44,704 bases of DNA, from positions 1 through 44,704 of the forward strand of contig JAQZBD010000021.1 of NCBI GenBank assembly GCA_029239235.1, in the 5' to 3' direction. The notes beneath the pieces are model-generated. The model was not told the DNA's origin and did no database searches. It saw only the letters and a list, made by a program, of their open reading frames with translations. Below, piece by piece: positions 30,501 through 37,743 of this stretch. The stretch's first letter is position 1, and each line of letters starts with the position of its first letter. This DNA comes from Herbinix sp. (GTDB lineage: Bacteria; Bacillota; Clostridia; Lachnospirales; Lachnospiraceae). Made by a program: the position numbers and the translations under genes.

Positions 30501-30807
30501 CTATAGCTGCAGCAATGGGCATCACAATCCAATTTGCCGGTTTCAGTGGTTCTGCTGTCCCTCCGAACAGATAAGCAATCAAATAGGTTGTCCAGGTCAC
30601 CACCAGCGTTCCGGTAACAAACCATGCCGGAAGGAGTATCAGAAAGGGACTTAAGCGTATTGTTCTATTTTCGTAATCTTTTTCTACTATTCCACTAAGA
30701 CCGGGAAACGCATAAGTACAGATTACCCAGCCTACCAAAAAACATAGTATCAGATAAACAATTCCAATCATATAAATGCCCATGACCAATACCGCACAAA
30801 ATGCCAT
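27550..30807 (-). CDS. Fusion ORF: polytopic membrane protein (N-terminal ~720 aa) + UDP-galactopyranose mutase (C-terminal 362 aa, 27550-28638)
   Basis: C-terminal MEYKYVIVGAGLAGLTMAERIANELNEKVLVIEKRNHIGGNVYDSYNEDGILIHNYGPHIFHTND...GRLAEYRYYNMDAVVRRALD is UGM (glf-like). N-terminal part has many TM helices. An SD AAAGGAG sits about 7 nt before the internal ATG (28638). Confidence 0.9.
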   Translation of the reverse strand: MAFCAVLVMGIYMIGIVYLILCFLVGWVICTYAFPGLSGIVEKDYENRTIRLSPFLILLPAWFVTGTLVVTWTTYLIAYLFGGTAEPLKPANWIVMPIAAAIAVVGIMRREKVLKQDRVSLVAEDRKTVILELILIAAIVLLGSILMWVTFFVSGDQLYIGVSVFSDFSPHIGMIRSFSHGNNFPTTYAHFGGEDIKYHFMFQFLVGNLEYLGMRLDYAFNIPSILSFVSAFSLLYVLAVKITGKLCAGVLSCLFFAFRSAKTLFTYLSELPEGTGILQALRDNTAFLSDTPNEDWGLWNLNVYCNQRHLAFGLTVILLVIILMLPYLYEMFEALKKYSLNKPDSAEEKQSWQQKTWNWIREIFFTMDAWRYKDLKRAVAIGILLGSLGFFHGAAVIGCLAMLFVIAILSKHRSDFIVVAFITLALTMLQSQFFVDGSVVSTKLFFGFIAENKTIFGVASYLDRLLGILPFVLLVAFCLEKGVGRFLILAFTAPLIFAFTLSLTVDVTVNHKYIMISCILLGIFAALLVTRLFSKRDILLNLIGVMLIICLTATGIYDFITVLKKNTPSTSVVLSLKDPITDWVDENSDSKDLFLSSNYAVNQVVLGGAMLYEGWQYFPWSAGYDTDYRTAQVKLMYESSTSEGLDELVKENQIRFIIIDSDNRNSQDYVVNEENIKATYKCVYYEGEGEYSMKRRNLYQVYEKFTNYMVSQLPNTLNQRRIEMEYKYVIVGAGLAGLTMAERIANELNEKVLVIEKRNHIGGNVYDSYNEDGILIHNYGPHIFHTNDQGVYKYLSRFTKWNDFWHRVLTYVDGNLVPMPITVETINKLYNLNLDCSQVEEFLKKQAVQIDEIRTSKDVALSKVGKDIYEKIFESYTRKQWGIDPSELDTSVISRIPIRLNRDTRYFADKYQGMPKRGYTKMCEHMVENKNIKILLNTDYNEVIQDIKYDTLIYTGATDEFYNFKHGKMAYRSVNFVFETFDQEEYQEAPVVNYPNDYDFTRITEYKKLTWQDHKKTTIGKEFPSAEGEPYYPFPTKEYKDQFALYEEEMKKESKVIFIGRLAEYRYYNMDAVVRRALDAFEALR

Positions 30808-30906
30808 GAAAGTGTGGGATGGGCTCGACCCCTCCTTTGCTCTATATTTTTACTTTTTTCAACCTTCCTCCGAGTCAATTCCATCAAACCTATACCTGAA
30901 TGTAAA

Positions 30907-31911
30907 TTAATTCTCGTCCTCTCCCAATTTATCGCTCCGAGATTCCTTTGAACTAATACACTTTGATACAAGGTATCTGGGTCTCCCCTTTACTTCTTTA
31001 TATATTTTCGTAAGATAAATTCCTATCATTCCAAGGCTTACCATAATGGAGCTGCCAATGATTAGTTGCAACAATATAACTGTAGTAAAGCCGCTGGTTG
31101 CCTGCCCGAAAAATTTCATATACAGTGTTTGAATTCCCAAAGCAATCGCACCAAAAAACATGATAATCCCCAGTAGGGTAATGCAATGTAACGGAACTGA
31201 GGTATAGGAGGTTATTGCGTTGACCGCTAATCGTATCAGTCGTACAAAGGACCATTTGGTTTTACCGTTTACACGTTCTGCAACATCGAATTGAATCTGT
31301 TTGCGATCAAAGCCAATCCAAGCCGACATACCACGAAAGAAAATTGCTCGCTCCGGCATCTCTTTCCAGGCTTCCACAGCCCGTCGATCCATCAATTTAA
31401 AATCAGATGCTTTTCCTAAATTAATATCTGATGTTTTATAGATAAAGTAATAGAAGAATTTCGCACAAAGTCGGTAAATAGGATTTTCCTTGCCTCTGGA
31501 GCTTTTCACACCCTCCACTACATCAAAACCCTCTTCCCTCCAAGCCTTTACCATTTCGGGAATCAATTCGGGAGGATGCTGTAGATCAGAATCCATAACA
31601 AGCACCATATCCCCTTTCGCATATTCCAGTCCCGCACAAAGCGCAGATTCTTTTCCGAAATTTCGGCTCAAACGGATGGAAATAATCCTTGGATTACTCT
31701 CTGCCATACTCTTTATTTCATTCCAGGAATGATCTCTTGATCCATCATCCACTAATATGAACTCATAATTTATCTGATTTGTGATTAATACCTGCTCAAT
31801 AACACGAATGGAACTGTTAATATGACTTTCTTCCTGATAAACAGGTATTACTATGGAAAGCTTAGAATTCTTTGTTCTCTTCGTATTCATATCATAATAT
31901 AAGTTCCCCAT
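30907..31911 (-). CDS. Glycosyltransferase family 2 with C-terminal TM (GtrB/bactoprenol glucosyltransferase-like)
   Basis: SIVIPVYQEESHINSSI, VDDGSRDHSW, MDSDLQHPPELIPEM; two C-terminal TM helices. Confidence 0.93.
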   Translation of the reverse strand: MGNLYYDMNTKRTKNSKLSIVIPVYQEESHINSSIRVIEQVLITNQINYEFILVDDGSRDHSWNEIKSMAESNPRIISIRLSRNFGKESALCAGLEYAKGDMVLVMDSDLQHPPELIPEMVKAWREEGFDVVEGVKSSRGKENPIYRLCAKFFYYFIYKTSDINLGKASDFKLMDRRAVEAWKEMPERAIFFRGMSAWIGFDRKQIQFDVAERVNGKTKWSFVRLIRLAVNAITSYTSVPLHCITLLGIIMFFGAIALGIQTLYMKFFGQATSGFTTVILLQLIIGSSIMVSLGMIGIYLTKIYKEVKGRPRYLVSKCISSKESRSDKLGEDEN

Positions 31912-31947
31912 AACTTACCTTCTTTATCATTTTTATACTCGTGCCTT

Positions 31948-31971
31948 TCACTTTTTGATTTCAAAAAGTGA
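31948..31971. repeat. Palindrome upstream of the glycan operon
   Basis: TCACTTTTTGA-TT-TCAAAAAGTGA, perfect 11-bp arms, 37-60 nt before the GT2 start codon. Confidence 0.7.
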
Positions 31972-32167
31972 GTCGGCCTTAATAAATAGTTTGAAATTGA
32001 CTTTCATTCAAACAAAAACTGCTTTTATTATTATACATGAAGGAATTTTATTTTACCATGTTTTTGTAAAAATAATGGGTAATCTTTTTGTGATAATACT
32101 GTGAAATCCTTGTATTTTATACTATTATCGACATAGAAATGAATTAATTATTCCTTATGGACAGCCC

Positions 32168-34213
32168 TTATAAGGTACTTGCTGTTCTGTGTAAGATCTT
32201 ATCCTCCAGATTAGGATTTCCTTCAAAGATTTCATCCACTTCCTTATCCGTCATTTTCTTCACAGCCTCCGCCGCCTCCTTTAAGACGCCGGCATCTGTA
32301 AAAATATCTCCCAGTTTAAAATTCATATCTCCGCTTTGACGTATTCCAAAGATATCTCCCGGACCACGCAGCTTTAGATCCTCTGCCGCAATAAAGAACC
32401 CATCATTTGATTTATTTAATATCTCCAGACGCTCCCAGGCTTCTTTACTGCTGCTGCCGCAGACAAAGATGCAGTAGGACTGGTGCTTTCCACGTCCAAC
32501 ACGTCCTCGCAGCTGATGAAGCTGAGCAAGTCCAAACCGCTCCGCATTCTCTACCATCATAACCGTTGCATTTGGAACATTTACACCTACCTCAACAACA
32601 GTGGTGGATACTAATACCTGTATTTCACCGCTGGCGAACTCTTCCATAACCTGATTTTTTTCCTTGGGCTTCATTTTTCCGTGCAAATATTCTACTCTTA
32701 CATCCAGAGGAAGGGCGTCTCTAAGACGCTCTGTATATTCGATGACATTTTCTGCTTCAATCTCTTCACTTTCTTCCACCATAGGACAGATAACATAAGC
32801 TTGCCTTCCCATAGCTACCTGTTTCTCAATAAACCGATAGGCATTTGGGCGGTAATTCGTATCTACCACACAGTTTTTAATTGGTAAACGCTGTGCAGGA
32901 AGCTCGTCCACTATGGATATATCCAGATCTCCATATAAAATAATAGCTAAGGTTCTGGGAATCGGTGTTGCACTCATAACAAGGACATGGGGCTTTCCTC
33001 CCTTATTCATCAAGGCCTCTCTTTGTTTTACCCCAAAACGGTGCTGTTCATCCGTAACTACCAGACCCAGCTTATCATATTCCACCTTTTCCTGAATAAG
33101 CGCATGGGTTCCCACCACAATATCGACCTGATGGGATGCAATTCGCTGATAAGCTTCCCGTTTTTCCTTTGCAGTCATAGAGCCCACCAAAAGACAGATG
33201 GATACACCAAAGCTCAATAGTAATTCAGTAAGAGAACTCAGGTGCTGTTTTGCAAGAACTTCTGTCGGTACCATTAAGCAGGCCTGATATCCGTTCTTCA
33301 CTGCCAGTAATAAGGCCAATATGGCAAGAATTGTTTTACCGGAGCCTACGTCTCCCTGAATTAAACGATTCATTACATACTCCCCTTGCAGGTCTGCTCT
33401 TATTTCCTCCCAAACCCTAAGCTGCGCATTCGTTAATGGATAAGGAAAAGCTTTAATCAAAGCCTCACAGTCTCCAGCATCGCTCATGGTGTATTCTGAC
33501 TGAATCAGCAGCCGCTTCTCCTTTAATTTACGCAGTGCCAGGGAATAAAGAAAAAATTCGTCAAAAACCAGGCGCTGCCTGGCTTTCATCATACTGCTTT
33601 TCGACTTTGGGAAATGTACCTCCTTCATTGCCTTCGTTCTGTCCAGCAGATCATATTCTTTGGCGAGCTTTTTCGGAATATAATCCTTCGCCATGGTAAG
33701 CTCTGATAACACCTGCTTCATAGCTTTTGATATCGTTGTATTTGTAATGCCTTCGGTCAATGGATAGCTTGGCTGCAATACTCCTCGAAGCTTTGCATAG
33801 CTTTCCCACTGAAAAATACCCGGCTGCTCCATAACAAGAACACCATTCTTACGCGAGACCTTTCCCCGAAAGATATAACGGGTTCCGCTTCTTAAGGTCT
33901 TCTGTAAAAAAGGCATGTTAAACCAGGTAAGCTGAAGGGAGGCGGAAGCATCCTTGACCAGTACACTTAATATCTGAAGATTTCTTACTTTTTTTATTTT
34001 AGGTGATGTCACTAGGGAAGCTTCAATGGAGGTTGTTACCCCCTCGGAAACTGCAGAAATCGGAACAGGGTCGTTGAACTCTTCATACCCTCTAGGGTAA
34101 TGTTCCAGAAGATCTTGAACTGTTTCGATCCCGAGCTTATAAAAAGCTTTCTCTGTCTTTTCACCAATACCCTTAATTACTTTTACATTATCATATGCTT
34201 CCACTTTCTTCAC
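32168..34213 (-). CDS. recG: ATP-dependent DNA helicase RecG
   Basis: RLIQGDVGSGKTILA, VVTDEQHRFGVKQRE, VLVMSATPIPRTLA, QLRGRVGRG. Start may be the GTG at 34204. Confidence 0.97.
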   Translation of the reverse strand: MKKVEAYDNVKVIKGIGEKTEKAFYKLGIETVQDLLEHYPRGYEEFNDPVPISAVSEGVTTSIEASLVTSPKIKKVRNLQILSVLVKDASASLQLTWFNMPFLQKTLRSGTRYIFRGKVSRKNGVLVMEQPGIFQWESYAKLRGVLQPSYPLTEGITNTTISKAMKQVLSELTMAKDYIPKKLAKEYDLLDRTKAMKEVHFPKSKSSMMKARQRLVFDEFFLYSLALRKLKEKRLLIQSEYTMSDAGDCEALIKAFPYPLTNAQLRVWEEIRADLQGEYVMNRLIQGDVGSGKTILAILALLLAVKNGYQACLMVPTEVLAKQHLSSLTELLLSFGVSICLLVGSMTAKEKREAYQRIASHQVDIVVGTHALIQEKVEYDKLGLVVTDEQHRFGVKQREALMNKGGKPHVLVMSATPIPRTLAIILYGDLDISIVDELPAQRLPIKNCVVDTNYRPNAYRFIEKQVAMGRQAYVICPMVEESEEIEAENVIEYTERLRDALPLDVRVEYLHGKMKPKEKNQVMEEFASGEIQVLVSTTVVEVGVNVPNATVMMVENAERFGLAQLHQLRGRVGRGKHQSYCIFVCGSSSKEAWERLEILNKSNDGFFIAAEDLKLRGPGDIFGIRQSGDMNFKLGDIFTDAGVLKEAAEAVKKMTDKEVDEIFEGNPNLEDKILHRTASTL

Positions 34214-34371
34214 CTCCAGGAATCTATATAAATTTTTTGATTCAGAAACTCAAAACTCGACCACTTCATTAAATGGCCGTTTGACACTTGTAGCCTGCCT
34301 ACCAAATCGTAGTACCACCTATTATAAACGATTAAGATTGGATTAAAAAGAAAAAATTTCAAAATAATCTA

Positions 34372-34400
34372 TTGACATTTATTTCTTTCGATTGTATTAT
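34372..34400 (+). promoter_or_regulatory. Sigma-A promoter of the GntR/ABC operon
   Basis: TTGACA (34372-34377), 17-nt spacer, TATTAT (34395-34400). Confidence 0.85.
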
Positions 34401-34420
34401 TGTATTAATCACTTAATACA
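34401..34420 (+). promoter_or_regulatory. Probable GntR (YtrA-type) autoregulatory operator
   Basis: TGTATTAA-TCAC-TTAATACA perfect 8-4-8 inverted repeat directly after the -10 box. Confidence 0.75.
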
Positions 34421-34448
34421 GTAGTACAAAGAAAGGAGAATTGAAACG

Positions 34449-34835
34449 ATGCAATGGGAACTTGATTCTGGGCGACCGGTATATCTTCAATTAATAGAGC
34501 AAATACAGGCTGGCATTATATCCGGATATTATAAAGCTGGAGATAAGCTGCCCTCTGTTCGAGAATTGGCTGCAGAAGCCACTGTAAATCCAAATACCAT
34601 GCAGAAGGCATTAGTCGATCTTGAGCGAACCGGCTTAGTATTTACCAACCGAACCAGTGGCAGATTCATTACCTCTGATGAATCCATGATAAAAAAACTA
34701 AAAGAACAATCTGCGTTGGAATTAGTTCAGGAGTTTATTGAGCGCATGAAACAGCATGGCTTCGAACCAAAGGAAACCTTAGCTTATGTAACAGATATTG
34801 TAAACCAAAAGAAATCGACAGATCAAAAAGTTTAG
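34449..34835 (+). CDS. GntR family regulator (YtrA subfamily)
   Basis: MQWELDSGRPVYLQLIEQIQAGIISGYYKAGDKLPSVRELAAEATVNPNTMQKALVDLERTGLVFTNRTSGRFIT. Confidence 0.95.
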   Translation: MQWELDSGRPVYLQLIEQIQAGIISGYYKAGDKLPSVRELAAEATVNPNTMQKALVDLERTGLVFTNRTSGRFITSDESMIKKLKEQSALELVQEFIERMKQHGFEPKETLAYVTDIVNQKKSTDQKV

Positions 34836-34931
34836 TTTTAGAGTCTATTAAAAATAGCGTTAAAGAAATGGGAGTAAATCAATTTCTATCTTAAGATTTT
34901 AAAGGCGTAAAACGCCGTAATGGAGGATATC

Positions 34932-35630
34932 ATGAATACAATCTTAGAGTGTAAATCACTAACTAAAAAATATTCAAGTCTTACCGCCCTCGATAATGTG
35001 AATCTCACATTAGAACGCGGCAGAATCATCGGACTGTTAGGCCCGAATGGCAGCGGTAAAACAACACTAATCAAATTAATTAATGGACTATTGGTTCAAA
35101 ATTCGGGAGAACTACTTATTAATGGTAAATCCCCTAATCCGGAAACCAAAAAAGTTGTTTCTTATTTACCGGAGAAGACCTATCTGCCTGATTGGATGCG
35201 TGTCTCAGATACCATTAATTTCTTCAAGGATTTTTATCAAGACTTTGATGAGAAACGTGCTTATGACATGCTGACTCGTCTTCAGCTCGATCCAAGCAGA
35301 CGCTTAAAATCATTGTCAAAAGGTACAAAAGAAAAAGTTCAGTTAATTCTGGTAATGAGCCGTCAGGCTGATCTATACTGTTTGGATGAGCCAATCGGTG
35401 GAGTTGACCCTGCTGCCAGAGATTATATCCTAAATACGATTATCTCTAATTACAATGAAAATGCCACTGTACTTATCTCCACTCATTTGATTGCAGATAT
35501 TGAAAAGATATTAGATGAAGTAGTATTTATAAAAAACGGGCACGTCACACTGCACGAAAGCGTCGACGATATCCGTTCAAAAGAGGGCAAATCCATTGAT
35601 ACATTATTCAGGGAGGTATTCAAATGTTAG
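34932..35630 (+). CDS. ABC transporter ATP-binding protein
   Basis: GLLGPNGSGKTTLIKLI (Walker A), LSKGTKEKVQLILVMSRQADLYCLDEPIGGVDP. Start MNTILE (GGAGG upstream). Confidence 0.96.
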   Translation: MNTILECKSLTKKYSSLTALDNVNLTLERGRIIGLLGPNGSGKTTLIKLINGLLVQNSGELLINGKSPNPETKKVVSYLPEKTYLPDWMRVSDTINFFKDFYQDFDEKRAYDMLTRLQLDPSRRLKSLSKGTKEKVQLILVMSRQADLYCLDEPIGGVDPAARDYILNTIISNYNENATVLISTHLIADIEKILDEVVFIKNGHVTLHESVDDIRSKEGKSIDTLFREVFKC

Positions 35631-36409
35631 GAAAACTATTAAAACACGAATTTAAGGCAACGAGCAGGCTATTACTTCCTTTATTTTTAATCCTTGCCGT
35701 ATTGACCATTATGGATCGTATTGTATTGGGTCTTAACGTATTTGAAGGTATATTTGCTACAATTTCTGGCTTTATCACCTTTGCGTATGTTATATCAATT
35801 ATTGCTGTGGTAGTGGTTACCACTGTATTTGTTATTTATCGTTTTTATAAAAACCTAATGACGGATGAGGGATATCTCATGTTCACTCTTCCTGTAAAGC
35901 CCAGTGAACTTATTAATTCAAAACTACTAGTAGCTACTTTGTGGACGATTGTATCTACGATAGCAATTCTTCTCTCTCTAATCATTGTTTTTTCAGGAAC
36001 CAGCTATTTTCCTGAAATTAAAGATGGTTTTGCTCTCGTATTTGAGCAGATTTCCCTTCAGTTAGGTTCTTACGCAAACCTATTTTATATTGAGCTTTTT
36101 GTACTAATAATCGTCAGCATTATCAATAACATCCTGATGGTCTATGTATCCATTGCAATCGGACAATTAATAAATGGGCATAAGATTCTTGGTTCTATTG
36201 GTGCTTATATCGTCATAAGTGTCATTATACAAATTGTATCCGTTGTTGCGCTCGGAGTGTTTAGCCTTATCCTAGGCAGAACCATTGAAAACGTTAGTGC
36301 ACTACCTCAAATTTTATTCCCTCTGGTGATCATAGGTCTGGTAGTGACAAATATATTGTATTATTGGGGCACCAACTTCTTATTTAAGCGAAAGCTGAAT
36401 TTAGACTAA
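35624..36409 (+). CDS. ABC transporter permease
   Basis: MLGKLLKHEFKATSRLLLPLFLI...; about 6 TM; overlaps the end of the ATPase gene. Confidence 0.88.
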   Translation: MLGKLLKHEFKATSRLLLPLFLILAVLTIMDRIVLGLNVFEGIFATISGFITFAYVISIIAVVVVTTVFVIYRFYKNLMTDEGYLMFTLPVKPSELINSKLLVATLWTIVSTIAILLSLIIVFSGTSYFPEIKDGFALVFEQISLQLGSYANLFYIELFVLIIVSIINNILMVYVSIAIGQLINGHKILGSIGAYIVISVIIQIVSVVALGVFSLILGRTIENVSALPQILFPLVIIGLVVTNILYYWGTNFLFKRKLNLD

Positions 36410-36440
36410 TCAAGGGGTTGAAAAGGGAGGGTAAATCACA

Positions 36441-36818
36441 ATGAAGATAAGAAAACTATTATCCATATTACTAATTCTTATTACTTTATTAAGCTTTAGC
36501 GGATGCAGTTCCGGTTTCGAAATTGGTTCCGTTGAAAATAGTACCAGTACAAAAATTACAATGTCCTATTATTTATTTTCCGGGGTCAAGACCAGAAAAA
36601 TAACAGTTGAGAAGGATAAACCGGTTGATGTTGCTGTTGAAATTGAATCCGAAGGTGGTTCTCTGGATTTAAGTATTACGGATGAAAAAGGGAACTCTAG
36701 CTATCAAGGACAGGATCTAGAGTCAAGTTCCTTTCTTGTAACCTTATCAGAAGAAGGTACCTATACCCTACAGATCGAAGCGAAGAAGCATAAGGGCAGC
36801 TTTGATATCTCTTGGTAG
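36441..36818 (+). CDS. Small lipoprotein
   Basis: MKIRKLLSILLILITLLSFSGCSSG lipobox, then ~100-aa beta-rich domain. Confidence 0.82.
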   Translation: MKIRKLLSILLILITLLSFSGCSSGFEIGSVENSTSTKITMSYYLFSGVKTRKITVEKDKPVDVAVEIESEGGSLDLSITDEKGNSSYQGQDLESSSFLVTLSEEGTYTLQIEAKKHKGSFDISW

Positions 36819-36889
36819 TAATATCTGATTCACATGTTTCAATATCCCTGTAAACAATTGCTCGATACTATGTATAGCTAGAATTCAAG

Positions 36890-36920
36890 GGGGAGATGTA
36901 TTACTATGATACATCTCCCC
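36890..36920. terminator. Intrinsic terminator
   Basis: GGGGAGATGTAT-tactatg-ATACATCTCCCC then TTTAT. Confidence 0.85.
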
Positions 36921-36947
36921 TTTATGTATTCTAACCTGCAATTTCTT

Positions 36948-37619
36948 TTAACGCAATCTACGATGCTCAAATCGACTCAAAGCCGATAAACAATTCACTA
37001 ATCCCTGTATCCGAGTTTCCAGCGGACCTTCGTCCACAGCAACATCTAAAGAAACTGCCATATCATTGATTAATCTGTCATTCAGATGTTTTTTGTTCAA
37101 AAGCAGAACCTCTAACTTCTTATTATAGGATGTTCCATCTAGGAATTCCATTAATATGGAATTCACTTCCCCTGTCATTTCCAGAGCCTCTCCCTGATCC
37201 TCAGTAAATTTCTCAACTTCACTATGCTCAGTTTCACATGTCTCAGCTTCACGATTCTCTGCTTCACGATTTCCAGCTTCACGATTTCCAGCTTCACGAT
37301 TTCCAGCTTCACCTACATTTTCTACCAACCTTATACTATCAGCTGTCACCTGATTCTCATTCCCGCATAAAAGGTCTTCGAAAGAACTTTTTCGTTCAAA
37401 CCGATATTTCTGTTTTATATCCGGATATTTGATATGATCCACTTCACTGATGAACATTTCCAAAGGTCGAACAAAGGTCTTAAAGTCTCCATAGAGTGCT
37501 TGATAAACTACCATCAGCTCTCTGCTCTCAGAATGGGTTGCTACCGTTATGATCTGATATTGCTTGTCCTTAAAATGCTTATATATTTCACCCGGTTTGG
37601 GTATTCTACCTTGTTCCAT
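36948..37619 (-). CDS. DUF1653 domain protein with internal repeat linker
   Basis: PKPGEIYKHFKDKQYQIITVATHSESRELMVVYQALYGDFKTFVRPLEMFISEVD. Confidence 0.88.
   Translation of the reverse strand: MEQGRIPKPGEIYKHFKDKQYQIITVATHSESRELMVVYQALYGDFKTFVRPLEMFISEVDHIKYPDIKQKYRFERKSSFEDLLCGNENQVTADSIRLVENVGEAGNREAGNREAGNREAENREAETCETEHSEVEKFTEDQGEALEMTGEVNSILMEFLDGTSYNKKLEVLLLNKKHLNDRLINDMAVSLDVAVDEGPLETRIQGLVNCLSALSRFEHRRLR
37231..37312. repeat. 15-bp tandem repeat (GCTTCACGATTTCCA)
   Basis: Three exact units (37261-37305), one diverged unit before (37246-37260), a more diverged one (37231-37245) and a partial one after. Confidence 0.95.
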
Positions 37620-37688
37620 TGCCTGATCCTCCTTGATTACGATTGCTAAAACATCTGTGTCTTATTAAGATATACAAATTTTAACATA

Positions 37689-37725
37689 AAAACCGGTAGA
37701 AGCTCAACCATTTTCTACCGGTTTT
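37689..37725. terminator. Intrinsic terminator downstream of the YloV-like gene
   Basis: AAAACCGGTAGAA...TTCTACCGGTTTT perfect 13-bp stem. Confidence 0.85.
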
Positions 37726-37743
37726 ATAATATACAATTAATCT

